Assembly (NCBI RefSeq): GCF_002078875.1
Contig: NC_034409.1
Location: 67,446,450-67,510,449 of the forward strand
From: Numida meleagris
Lineage: Eukaryota; Chordata; Aves; Galliformes; Numididae
Reading direction: 5' to 3'
Length of the DNA: 64,000 bases
A model generated the notes under the pieces. That model saw only the letters and a program-made list of their open reading frames with translations. It ran no database searches and was not told the origin of the DNA. Shown here one piece after another: positions 1-13,600 of this stretch (positions are counted from its first letter, which is position 1; every line of letters begins with the position of its first letter). Position numbers and translations under genes: made by a program.

Positions 1-1526
1 GTTGGATGAACTTGATTCTGCACCCCCAATACAATACTATGAGTGCACAAGCAGTAACATCTGAAGATATATATGGTTGAATATCTAACTTATTTAATAC
101 AAACCTCTATGCTTGCTTTTTAATTATTAAAAAATGATCATTAGTTTATTTTAGAATGCTGAGAGCCAAGTTCTGAATTAAAAGCTAAGGTGAAATCGCG
201 GGTGAATACATCTTGCTGTACAATGTTTTTGTTTCAGTAGATTTCAAATTATCTGTATATCTGCATCTTCCATTTTTGTTCATCATGTTGTCAGAGAACT
301 TAGTGTATGATATGGAGTTATCATACACTATAAGTATTCCTAATAGCTCAAAAGTGCATAAGTGGTTCCCAATGATTCTTAGGTTTAATATTTAAAATTA
401 TGATTCAGCAGGGAGATTCCGATGGCTAGAATTTTGTATCCATGTCAAATGCAACTGATTCCAGAGAAACTGTGTAAGAATCTGTCCAGATCCTTTTGTA
501 GTATCTGAGCGCCTACAGTTTGATACTGTTTTCTCCCTTGTTTTATGTATCAACAGTTAACGTACTTTTCCATTTTGAAAGAAGAAGCACTTTATAAACT
601 TCAGTTTTAAACAGCAGTATTTGACTTCATATGTAAAAAGTTTGCAGGAGTAGAGCTTTAGTTTTGGGAAACTTGTTTCTGAACAGTCATAATAAATGAA
701 CTGCATGAACTTATTCTAGTAGTACTTTTCTTTTGCATTTTAATGTAGGTCTCAGGATAAGGAGTTAGGATATATTTTAATATTTAGGATATACCCCAGA
801 GACAATAAAGATGATTAGATATAAGAATCCATTTTGGAAAAAAAAAAACGTGCAGTTGCCAGGGTACTGAAGCAAAAAAGATGTTGACAAGTATATAGTC
901 AACATACTTCTTGTTCTTCTTCTTGTTAATTTAAAAATAGTGTAAAATTCGTACTGTTTTTGTAAGTTAGAAGTGGTAAACCAAGAGCTGCAGAACACTG
1001 TGTTTGACTGGTGATTCAGTCTTGAACAAATGTTTTTTTAAAATCTGGTTAATAGTACTTCTACTTGCAGTAGAAACAATTGTTCAGGTTATTTCAAAGA
1101 TGTCAGATGAATATTGATGTATTACTCTAAGTACTGTTTCATTATTAGTAGTAGTTGTTGTTTTTCCTTGTTATAGAAGATCTTTGATGCTTTATTGCAA
1201 GTTAGATGCTATTCTTAAATTGTTGGAAACTGATAGTATGATCTTAGAGAAGATAGAGATTGGAACAGTGTCTCCAATACTTCGGTGTCATGTGGACCAC
1301 AACAAGAATGCAGTAATTTGTCAGAACCAGTTCCATGGGTGATAAACAAGAACATTAATGAAACAGCCCTGCTGATGTTTGCTCAATACTTGTGTGACAG
1401 CTAGGAAATAGAAAGTTGTCAGATAAAACACTTGAATATGAAAATGTCAACCTTTGAGATTAATTGCATGAAACTTTATGTTGACATAGTGCAGAATAGT
1501 GAACTGATTTGTACTTTGTCTTTCAG
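1..1526 (+). other. C2CD5: C2CD5 intron, 3' part
   Basis: AT-rich sequence ending in the acceptor ctttcag. I find no C2CD5 peptide or repeat family in it. Short open frames here have no recognisable homology. Confidence 0.8.
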
Positions 1527-1641
1527 ATGAACCAGAGACACGAGATGCATGGTGGGCAGAAATCAGACAAGAAATAAAATCCCATGCCAAGGCATTGGGT
1601 TGTCATGCTGTAGTGGGCTACAGTGAATCAACTAGCATTTG
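1527..1641 (+). CDS. C2CD5: C2CD5 window exon 1
   Basis: The acceptor tttcag is followed by 115 nt. The first 2 nt finish a GAT codon, then the exon encodes [16 protein letters not shown] and [11 protein letters not shown]. The donor is gtaaat, leaving TG of a split Cys codon. It carries the first half of a YbjQ-like segment whose partner is in the next exon. Confidence 0.95.
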
Positions 1642-4600
1642 GTAAATCATGATTTTTCAAAATGCCACAGAAAATTCTATTTCTTTTTCAATGGATTACA
1701 GATAGAGAACTATTTCAGCACAGTTGTTGTCACTGCCTACTAGGCCTGCTTTGGAGAACATGTTAAAGTAACTTCCTTAAGTTTCATAATTGAGCTTAAA
1801 AAGTTAAACATTCTGTCAGATTTCCTTTTTGTTAATAGGTTTTGGTTTGGGCTTTTACTGGGTTTTCATTTATTTTCTAGTGAATATTATTGTTCTTATT
1901 ACTACTTCTTTTGATTTTCAAACCTGCATTTTTCGTTTTGTAGTAATAGTATTAATTTCTTTGAAGTTTTCTAAAGCTAATCTTCTTGAAGTAGAAGTGG
2001 CAGACTGGTACTTAAATGGTGAACTTCAAACTTGAGACACATGTTCTTTACTAGGAATTTATTAAATGTACATTAAAGGAAAATATGCTGCCTAATGCAT
2101 AAGAATACTTGAGGTGTAAATATTTGTATTGCATTTCTTTCTAAAAAATGTGTGTCATTATTTTCAAATGTGTTAAACTGCTGCTCTGCAGTAGTCTTTC
2201 TGAAGTCCAGTTTTAAAAAGCAGTAAGTTCCCCAGGCATGTGTCCTACTCAGGCCAAAATTCCGGTGTCTTGCTGAATTCATCTTGTCTAAGAAATGCTA
2301 ATCTTGTGTATTTTATGGCTTAATAATAATCTATGAGAATTCTGGAGATGGGGAGAAATGAATTAGGATTCATCTTGTTACAACATTAATATATAATTTT
2401 ATTTTTACTTAACTTCAAGTATGGAGTAAGACTGTACGGAGTTAGGCAGACTGTTATCAGATTATTTCATACTTTCCTTTCCTTTAAAAACTTAATGTAG
2501 TTTAATGTTTATTAGAGTTTCTGTACCTTCTTGTCAATTTGTATTTATTCCAAAAAAAGCTCTGTCTGTAGTACTGGTCTGCTACATGTGGTGCATAAAA
2601 ACGATTCCGGAAAAAGAAATGACAATTAACGAAGACAAATATATTATTCTAGAAAATGCAGGAAAGCTGTTCTCCATGTTTTTCCATCATAGCATTTTAA
2701 GTACTGAATGTTATAGGTTTGTTTCATATTTAACAAATTCAAAAAATGCTAAAAGCTTTGTGATCACACTTTGCATTTCTGAGAGCTTTAACTCTGCTAA
2801 ACCAGGAATGTGGTCAGTTACTTTATGTGCTGTATGTACTATGATTGTAGTTGTTGGTAGTTCTGCTTCTTACTATCTTCCAAGAAGCATCCTTGTCCAT
2901 GTTTTGTCGTAATTTCATTTAGAGAGTAAATGTCTGTAAGATGATGATGCTCTCAGCTTCCGGTTCACTTTGGTAAACAATTATGCTCTTTCATTTTTTA
3001 AATATTTCTTTGCTTTTGTTGGATGACTGGATTTCTTTTCACTAACTGTGGTGTCAAAAACCATTGTTAAACCTGAGTAACCTTTGTGGTACTGTACTAT
3101 ATTCTTCCTAACCTTAGGCAAAGCTCTTTAGTCTTTCTGTTCGATCCTGCTTCACTTACTGATAAAGTAATTTCAATACTGAAAGAAAATTGTGTGTGAG
3201 GTTTCATGGATAAAATTGAGTGAATGTGTAAAATTATTAGCTATTTTGAATTTACTGAGACTTAAGTACAAGCCTTTTAATCTAATAGTTTTATTTAAAA
3301 CTTGTGCTGAGTAGTAGGAATTCACTTTGTTGTAATTTTTTTCTCTTATAGTGAAGAGGTCTGTATTTTGTCCGCGTCTGGCACAGCAGCTGTACTGAAC
3401 CCTAGGTTTCTTCAGGATGGCACCATGGAAGGCTGTTTGGATCAAAGGTTGTCATGGCAGCCTGGCTTCTTTTCCATAGGGTCAGAGAAGGGAGAGGTTG
3501 ATTTTTTTCCTCACAGCCAAGATAGTTCTTCTCTATTAGGGTAGGTTACAGTGTTACAGTGCAGGATGCGGGACCAACCACTTTTCTGCTTTTCACTAAC
3601 AACAACAACAACAGAAGTAATGGAACACTACAACAAATTAGATATTCTGTTTTTATTTCTAACAGTCTGAATAAGGTAACACATTTGATACTAACCACAG
3701 ATGATAACTCAGTTTTTCTCTTTGTCACTCCTCAGGTATCTTTCTCAACTTTCTGTCACTTTGAAAAAATGACACATGTATGATAAGTTACATGAGCCAA
3801 ATTCTGCTGTGGTTATCATATCTGTGTATATGCTCTGTGTGCTGTTTAAGAGCTGTGTAGGAGATAAAATAGCTTAGTTGTAAAACGATGGTGATCACAG
3901 ATTTTTTCACAAGATGTATGTTTTAGATGAAGTTCATGAAACAAAAATCAAGAAACTGAAGGAAAACCATGAAGTTTCCTTCTACATCCCTTTGCTTCTG
4001 TTTTTGCAGACAAAATCTAAAGAGTGTTTATTGACAAACAATTACTTTTGTGAAAAAAATCCTCATTAGATTAATACATACTATTAGCTTATTTTGTTTG
4101 TCAGAAAAGTCATCACATATTTCAAGGGATTACTTTAGTCACAAGTAAGGCTGTTTGTTATATATTAACGCTTGTATTACTTTTCCATATAACCCTGCTA
4201 ATATTGTGCTGTTTATTATTTTTTTTACTTCAGCAAGAGGCTGTTATCTTCTTGTGTAGATAAGATCTTGAAAAATGTAGCTAGAACACAAATATTTGTT
4301 TCCATATTCAGTATATCACTTTACATTCTGTCAGAAAAAATAAGAGATGGAAAGAAAGAAATGTGCTCACATTGTGATGGAAATTACATTTTTATCTAAA
4401 TATGTATTTCACTGCTACTGAGAGACTTGGCAAAGATAACAAAGTAAGATAAAGCAACCAGACAGACAAAGCCCATGTTTGAGACAAAATATGCTTTCCA
4501 AAGAAAGTGATGCTTAATGTTCCAAGTCTGTCCAATTTGTTTTAAGCATCTCCTCAAAAATCACTGAGAAGCATTGGTTTATGTGAAACAAAGTAAGTTT

Positions 4601-7600
4601 ACAAGGACGATGTTAGCATACATGTTCCTTGTTCATATTTTTTACTGTGGTCACTCCTGGGTATTTCCTGCTAGGAAGGGGGACTAACTGTTCAAAATGA
4701 ACAGCAAGTTTTACCTCATACTTTATCATAGAAAATAATTTTGCAGTGTTAACATCTGTTGTGCTTCTTCTCAGTAGGATGGTTGTTCTGTCGTTTATGT
4801 TCTGCTTAGTAGACTTGAGTAGGTTTTTGCATACAATCCAGATAAAAGAGACTGTTATATTCGGTACAACAAATTCTCTGTAAAAGTGTTGTACCATGGA
4901 CTGCATTTTAATAAGTTGTAGAGCCTAAAGCTAGCTCAGTAATGTTTTAGGAGTACATAAATCGTTGTCCACTGTATGTACTCAATCCCTATGTGATAAA
5001 TTTGAATACAAGTCTTACTTATATATTAGCTGGTAGTGTGGAACCTAATTTTAACCTTTTATTGATGAAATGCAATACATGTATGCACATATTGATGCTT
5101 GTTAACAAGATGTGGATGTTTTAAGTATGTTCTTCATAATGTATTTTTAGGATTGAAGAAGCTTCACCACCGGGTTGTGGTTTTTGCCATATACCATACG
5201 ATGAATTGAACATGCCATTCCCTGCTCACCTCACTTATTGTTACAACTGCAGGAAGCAAAAAGTTCCCGATGTCCTTTTCACCACAATTGATCTTCCTGT
5301 AGAGGCAACCGTTATTGGAAAGGGATGTCTTATTCAAGCCAGGTATTGATCAAAATGTTTCCTTTGTAAAGTTTTAGAAATCTTTGAAGGAATTCCTGTT
5401 GCTAAAATTGAATGTGGTATTAAAGCTTAAATTTTCATGCTGAATTGCTAGGTTTTAACAACAGTGTATTAAGGTGCAATAGGGGAATGCTGGCTTTCTC
5501 CTCCCATTGTGTTATGAGCATGTCTGTTGATGGGCTATTCAGTAACTTCTGTTACTGAACATGTTGGTGGACACTGCTGTGTTTCATCTGCCTGGTTTAT
5601 AAGGCAGAGTTGCCATGCTCTGACTTGCTGATGGAGACTGCTAACATGAGCTGTTACAGCTTCTCTATTGTAAACTCAACAAAACCTTTAGGTCAGTTGA
5701 ATTTATACTTCGCTGATGTCTGTAACTTCAGCTCTGTAGAATTGTCAGCTATGTCACATTTATGCTATGGCCTTTGAATTTCAAAAAGGGAACCAAGAGA
5801 TTTACAGTGGGAAAGAGGTTAGCTCTGTGTGGTATATATGGGTGGCCAGTTGTGTCGCCAGATAACTAGTTAGTTGGCTGGGCTGAAATAATTGTGGTTT
5901 ACAGTTCATAACCTACCTGGATGACAAGTGTAATAGGTTCTGCAATGAGACCTGTCGTGTTGGACACTTGAGGGTGGGTAATGGTCTGCGCTCCCTTCAA
6001 GTTTGTTAGCTACGCAACATTGAGGATGATCAGTTAATACAGTACCAGTTGAGTTTTGTTCTTCTTCGAGGCTAAGAAACACGTCCGTAGATTAGAGCAA
6101 GTTCAGTGGAGAGCCACTGGAAGAGTAAGAAGCGCCTGACCTGACAGGAGAAGCTGAGGGAACTGGACTCATTCGGTCTGGAGAGAGGAAGGCTTCAGGG
6201 GTATCTAATTGCAGCCTGCCCATATGTATGGGGCGGTAGTGGAGCAGACATAGAGAGGGTGGTGTACAGTGGAAGGGCAAGAGGCTCTTGCCTTAAGTTG
6301 AAGCAATAAAGATTCATACTGGACGTAAAGAAAAACTTCTTCCCCATCAGGACAGTCAGGCAGTGGAGCATGTTGCTTAGATGGCCCGCTGGACGGTCGC
6401 CATCCTTTGGATGATCTCACTGCTGACCCTGTTTTGGGAAGGAAGCTGGAATTCTCATCTTAGGGTTTTTGATGATCCCGTGATTATCATTCTGAGTTCT
6501 GCTAGAGAAAAATTACTGGAACTACTGTAGAGGTGTGTTACATACTCCTCCATTGGTGTTCTTAGTATTATCAATTGTGTATTCAACACGATTTTGAAAA
6601 CTGACTTCATGTCATGGGTATCTGAGTGCTTGCAGGTGTCCTGTTATCTTCAAGATATTATTTCAAATATCGATCACCAGAGGGGAAAAAAGTAGACCTG
6701 TAGCTAAAATACAATCAGAAGTATTTTGAGGTGAACTTGTTAGAATTAGGCGATTTACTACATTTTTCTGGTCATGTAATAAATGTGGTCCTTAGAAGGG
6801 AATGTCTGATCATATCACTAAAAGATATAGTTATCATTTGCTCTTTTTGAATGACATTCTGTAACTGAAAGTAAGCAGTCATTAGACTAGTGTGGTGTTT
6901 GAATTTCAACCTATGGGACTAAACCCAAAGAATGGAATGTGACTAACATTATAGTCAGATATGGTATTTCTGTGGCCTTTTATTCATGAAAAACAAGTAT
7001 TTTTAACTTTGTTATTGCTTGAGCTGTGAGGGCACTGATTCTTCTTCTACCTTTTTTCCCCTTATTCCCAAATATGACTTGAAACATTCCTATTAATATA
7101 GTTATTCAAGTTCTACTGGTAGATGTGGTTTCCTGAAATTGTACCTTAAGAGGTTTGCAGCAACATATACAGATAAAATAGATGTTTAATAGTTATCTGG
7201 TGCTGTCAGACTATTATGGAAAAAAAACACCTGTGTGATGCATGTTGTTTCTGTTTGATAATAACCTTTAAGTATGCTTCAGTGAAGGAGACAGGATTTT
7301 ATTCAGTGGCTTAGAAAAATATAATACTTCTAATTTTTGTGTTTTGCTCTGATAGGGAATATTATTTTAATATCGCTGAAGGTTATGTATTGTTCTGTTT
7401 CTTTTATTGCTACAAATTTTTGTTTCATATTAAAATAGTTTCCTTATAAAAATGAAGATTAAGTCTTATTTATTGAGACTCAGTGCCTCGGTCTTCTCAA
7501 CAAGAATTTACTTCTATTTATTTTAAAATCCTGTTTAAAAATAAATAAATACAGTGACAAGAAACTGGTAGTATTAGGTGATACAGCGAGGTGAGAAAGT

Positions 7601-10600
7601 CTTCTGTGATCCTTTGCAGTTTTCAGCAGTCTGTTAAAATTGTCTGCTGATGCTATATTCTATTTCTTCTTCTCAGGTTATGCCGTCTGAAGAAGAAAGC
7701 TCAAGCAGAAGCAAATGCAACTTCTATCAGTAATCTCTTGCCATTTATGGAATATGAAGTGCACACACAACTGATGAACAAACTTAAGCTGAGAGGAATG
7801 AATGCTCTGTTTGGGCTGAGAATTCAAATCACTGTGGGTGAAAATATGTTAATGGGGTTGGCAGTAAGTACAGTTTCAATCTTGGGATTCTTTTGCTTTG
7901 TTACATTATTTTTTCAACGCATAAAGACTTACATGCGTTGTGGAATTCAGGATAGCTAGAGATATTAAGAAGTCATTTTAAGAATAAATTGAAGTGATGG
8001 GAAGAAATAAGGTGTCTAATTGCTGACAAGTCAGGACAGATTGTCTTTCAGCACAAGAAAAGAAAATTGGAACCTCTTGAAACTCTGCTGGAGGAGGTGT
8101 TTATTTGACAGGGCATGAGAGGAAAAGAAACTTTAGACAGTTTGGTGTCATGAATTGTAGAAAAATGATTGTGTTATTTAAAGGTCAGAGATCCTTGTTC
8201 CTTGGGTTGCATTACAATTCCATGACAAATAAGGTCAATACATCCTTTGGTTAGCTGCCAACTAGAGAAAGGCTTGTTGCCTCTTATTTGATAGCTCTGA
8301 AGAAATAAATAAATGATAGATTTAAAGTCTCCTAGGTATAGTGAGGAAATGCTCATTCACAATATTTTTAGCCTCGTTTTGTCATGTGGGGTAAGAATAG
8401 TGACTTAGCTTCTTCCTGCCAGCAGTATAAGAGGATGCTTGGGTAAGACTGAGTGGCTTCCATGGTTCTTTTGTCTGAGCTGGTGATCTGTTTCATGAGA
8501 CTATAAAATGGGACTGTCACAACTTCTGTAATAGTAGAAATTTTTTGAACAAACTTTAAATCTTGGAAACTGGGAGACCATAACTTGCCTGTGCAAGATA
8601 TATTAGTGCCAGGACCTAAGTCAACATAATTCGTTTAGAAGATAAAAATTTTATAGTAATCTGGAAGAGTTTTGAATTCGTACTTTGTTTGGAACTTGTA
8701 GGTAAGTTATGAGCTCCATCATACAAAAGACCTATGAGAATGAGAGAGTTTATTAGAAGACTAGTGTTCCACATATGTGAACAGTAGAGAGAAATTTGTT
8801 ATGGGAAGAGATTGTGCTGTAATGTAGGTGTTATAATCTCCATTATAATATAACAATTACTGAAAATTATTTATCTGAAAATGTTGGAAGTACATGCTTG
8901 TGTAAGAGGTTTGAAAATGCTGAAGAATATCTTTTTTTTCTTAATGACTTTTTAAAAAGTCTGCAACAGGTGTGTATCTAGCTGCTTTGCCAACACCTGG
9001 TGGTATTCAGATCGCTGGGAAGACTCCAAACGATGGCACCTATGAGCAGCATATTTCTCACATGCAAAAGAAAATAAATGATACAATAGCAAAAAACAAG
9101 GAGCTTTATGAGATTAATCCACCAGTAAGTAAAGCTTTTATATTCTTAAAAATAGTGCATTCTGAGTCTAACACAAATTATACTATATATATCGTTGAAT
9201 TCTTAGATTACATCACTTGTAACATAAATTATTTTCTATAGAGATATATAATATGTTCACTATTTATTGTGAACGTACTGTACTTTTCATATCTTACAAT
9301 CCACATAACCAAATCAGTTTCTACTTTTATAGATTTATTTCTCAGAAAACTTAGTTTCAGAATGTTCTGATTCTGAAAACTGGAAAGAAATGGCTTAGAA
9401 ATGAAATGGTTTTAAAGCTACACTGAGCAACTTAATTGTGATATCTTTTTTAGGAACTACCTGAAGAAATCATTGGGTCTCCCATTCCAGAGCCAAGACA
9501 ACGTTCCAGGTTATTGAGATCTCAATCAGAAAGCTCTGATGAAGTTACAGAGCTAGATCTTTCACATGGGAAAAAGGATGCTTTTGTCTTGGAGGTGATA
9601 ACTTTTTCAGTACTAATTTTCACACCTTTTTCTTTTCCCAACATATATTCAAAAACAATTAAAAAAAAAAAAAAAGACTGGGAAAAAAAAATCATTACTC
9701 CAAAGACACTCTTAAAATTTTATAGTTCTTTTTTTCTTCCCATTTTATGTCATCAGGAAGAATGTCACACTGATATTGGTGACATGTAAGCAGTCTGTAA
9801 AATGATAACTAAGCTGGTGAGAAATGCTCTTCTGCCTATTGCAAGCAACAGTCATGATGGATCCAAAAGCTACATACATTCTTATGAACGATGTGGTTCT
9901 CCATTGTCACACTTAATACATCTTTTCTTTGCTAAATTTATGTTCTTCCTTTTGCAAAGGTTTTGTTGTTGTACGTTGATGTTCAGAATTATTAGTTTCT
10001 AAGACTGACAGTATTCAGAAAAACAGGTGTTGAGAACATAGAGGAAGACTTTTTTTCTGAACTTACAGCTGACTCCTTTCTGAGTTTAAAAATTTAAAAA
10101 TTAAGGGAATACCATCCAATCACATCTACAGGTACAACGAGAAACAAAACCCATTTGTAGATTAAAAAAAAATGCATGTTTCTTTTACCTATTTCTTCAC
10201 TCAGATTTAAAGATGTAGTTTTAACAGTATAAAATTTGAAGGAAAGGATCAGGTATTAAAGAACGGTAGAGCTTTGGTTTGTTTTTCTAGTTAAAAGTGT
10301 TATAAAGACCTGACCTCAACTAACAAAAAGAAAAAAGTGAATGAAATTACAACCTGTAATTACGGCCTGACATACACTCGATTCTTTTACTGATGTTAAT
10401 CTTCACAAAACACTACCTTCATGGAAAATAATCTGAAAGAACAGTTGTTGATAGGGGAGAACGTGAGAGTGCTGTAATAGGCATTAATTTGAAAACACAG
10501 AGGTTGGAAAGGAGAGTGAAAAACAAATAACAGATTGTGAGCAGTTGGTATAATTAATAAATTGAGTTTAGTTAGTGCTTCTGATCTTTGAGTAAATTTT

Positions 10601-13600
10601 TGTTCTCAAGTGCATTACAAGGATACTAAAATCAAAGAAAGTAAATTGGGAAGTCCCAAAAAGAAACCTTGCTGCTAGTTAGTCTTCCATTTAAAAGGAA
10701 TAAGATCTGTTCTCATCAAATAGTTTTGCAGCTGGTATGATCTGTATAGGCTCTGAAGAATGGAATTGTATCCTCTAAACAAAAATGATGAGAGATGTAC
10801 CATGAGACACTGTATTTAAGTAGATGAGTTGATCAGAAGATACTTCAGTCAGTGCTAAAGTGTTGAATGACTATCACAAACAAAGCATGATTGCGTTAAA
10901 GAAAAAACAACAACCCAAAGACTGTTTCATTGCAAGAAACCCTATGTAGGAGTTACGAAAAATATCTGAAAAACAGAAGCATATCCTCCATTTTCCTTCT
11001 AAATTTGTTAAATATAAGAGGGATAGTAGTGATAAAAGTCAGGCAAACTTCCTTCATGTGTTCCCATAAAGAAGGTTGATCCGCAATAAGCAAAATCAGC
11101 TATTTAAGAACTGTATTATATAGAGCAAGCAGAGCCCAGCTCTTTTTTTTTTTTTTTTTTTAACTGTTTTGGAGAATACTTTTCTCTGACTTATATATTA
11201 ACCTTGTTAGAAGTGCTTGGGGGAAATAGCAGGAGGTCTCCGTGTGTAAGGGAAAAACATAAGTACGTAGCAGAGTACACTATAAATGCTACTCAGAGTA
11301 GGTGGAAAAAAAGTAGGATCTGAAGGAATGAAGAACTCTAAATTAAGGGACCGTGCTTGCTGTGCATCATGTGAATATACTGGTCCTATAGTGTGTGCCC
11401 TATGTTGTGATAGTTGAATCTTTATTTATAAGGGAAAAAAAAGACTACTAATTTGTGAAACCACTTACTACTGTACCCTGTGTTAAGAAATGGTTATTAG
11501 ACACAGTATTCCAGGTGTTTTAATGAAGCTCCTGACTCTGATTTCCGGAACACTTAGCTGAAAAAAGTTGTGAGTTCTGTGATACCTTGTTTGGAATTTT
11601 AAGTTGTTTTAGAAATCATGTATTTATTGTTACCTTCTTACTGAATGCAATTCTTCTATGTTTTGTGCACATTGTTTTCTTTTCAATACCTTTTAATGAA
11701 GGGAACTGTTTTCCAAGTATTAAGCACACCATAAGCTCTTGGGTTAAATTCAGAAGGTTGGTTGATGGAATCCTTTTTTTAAATCTCTGCTTAGCTGCCA
11801 GATATAGATCTAAATAACATCACTTTTATATCTTTCTGAGACTTCTGACTGGAATGGCAATGTGATTTTTATTTATTACTGCCTTTTTTTTTTTCACCCC
11901 CCAGATTGATGATACAGATGCAATGGAAGATGTACATTCTTTGCTGACAGATGCTCCACCACCTTCTGGTATAGTTAAAACGATATTTTTCTAATTTATA
12001 CTGCAGCCTCTAAAACCTCCTTCTTAACAACGTGACAAGATAGAACTTTCTAAGTGAAAATTTTCTGAATAATAAGTCATGAAGACTTATGGGGATATGA
12101 AAACTGAGTTAAACACAACATTTGTGTGGCATGTTGTATTTTACTGATTTGTACCGTAGTTGCAAATTTGTAGTTACTTCATACGATTCTGTTGCTGAAG
12201 ATTTTTAGAATCTCAATGGCAAATTTGTAGGTTTTGCAGTCAATGAAAATAAAAGTATGGAGTGCAGTACGTTGAAGTATTTTTAGCCATGGAATGTGAC
12301 ACAACAGCATCATTTCTGAAGTGAGCAATTTGCCCTTGTAGCACTTTCATTTATCTTGTACATATACCTATGGCATTCCAGAATTAATGCCTCCTATTTG
12401 TTTCCATGGAAACTAAAACAAAATGGAATGAAATATTGGTGGGGAGGTTCAGCTTCTACTGCCGTACAACTAACATCCACCTCTGATGTTGTGGGCCAAC
12501 ATAATAAAATAGGAGACGTTACTTTTGGAACAGCCCTCGTATATTTTCCTTACTTTGTGACTGTGCTATACCATGGACTTTAATGCATTTGTTTTTACTG
12601 CTTTGGCAGTCATTACTATTGAGAATGCAAAGTCAAAAATAGTTCGGAGTTCTTAAATCACCCATAGCATTTTTGTCCAGGTCAGTAATGGCCATTTTCT
12701 GTAGACAGCAGTAAAGTCCCATAATAGAAATGCAGTAATTTGTAACTCCTTTAGTGTGTTTATAGATTTATTTCTTAAGAGTTATTTAAAAACCCCACAT
12801 AGAAATAGATGTACTGTATCACACAGTGTGTGCTTGCTGTTACATATGAGCTGAAAATGTGTATTGCATTAAAGTAAGAGCAAGTAAAATAAAAATAAAA
12901 AATTCCCCAAATAGACTACTAACAGTTAGTACTTCAGCAGCATCTTGAAAGGGAGTAGCTTTTTTTTTTTTATCAAACTTTTCTCTGTGTTTTGCTGTTT
13001 GCATTTTGAACCCATGTGCACTCTCGGTGTTTGTAGAATTTTGTGTCAGGATTTGTACCCGTATAAAAGCCATCTCCTTTTGTTTTGAATCAGCTTCCAT
13101 CTTAGCTTTTTTTTTTTCCTTCTTCCTTACCGTATTGGGAAGAACAGTGAATTGAATTATTGCTTACTGTCAGTTTTCTGTATTCCATCTGTGGCTTTAG
13201 TTTGGTTTTCAGTCATATCCCTCTTGATAGAACTTCTTGATCTGGATAAGAGCCCAGTGTAGTCATCAACTATACAGAAGTTTAGTTGCGCTTATCATTC
13301 CTCTTTTATCTTCTGGAGTTTACCCATGCTTGTGAGAATGTCTGTTCCCTTCTTAATAATTGCTATGAGTATTTATCTTTTTGAGTACTCTTAAGTCCAG
13401 AACTATCGTTATCAGAGTTGCCTATTATTATGACCATGTATTTTATTCCCCATAGATTATAGCCAACAGAGATTATCATTGCGTATGTGATACTAAATTC
13501 TTTCTGCATGCATCAGTAGTTCATTTATATTAGTTTTCATCTCTTACATACTTAATATCCATTGTTAGTTCTTGCTGCAGTTGATTTTACTACTCTAAAA

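Noticed and set aside
2505..2912. 135-codon plus-strand frame in a C2CD5 intron
   Set aside because: No recognisable domain, AT-driven composition, and it lies between two well-supported coding exons without fitting splice phases.
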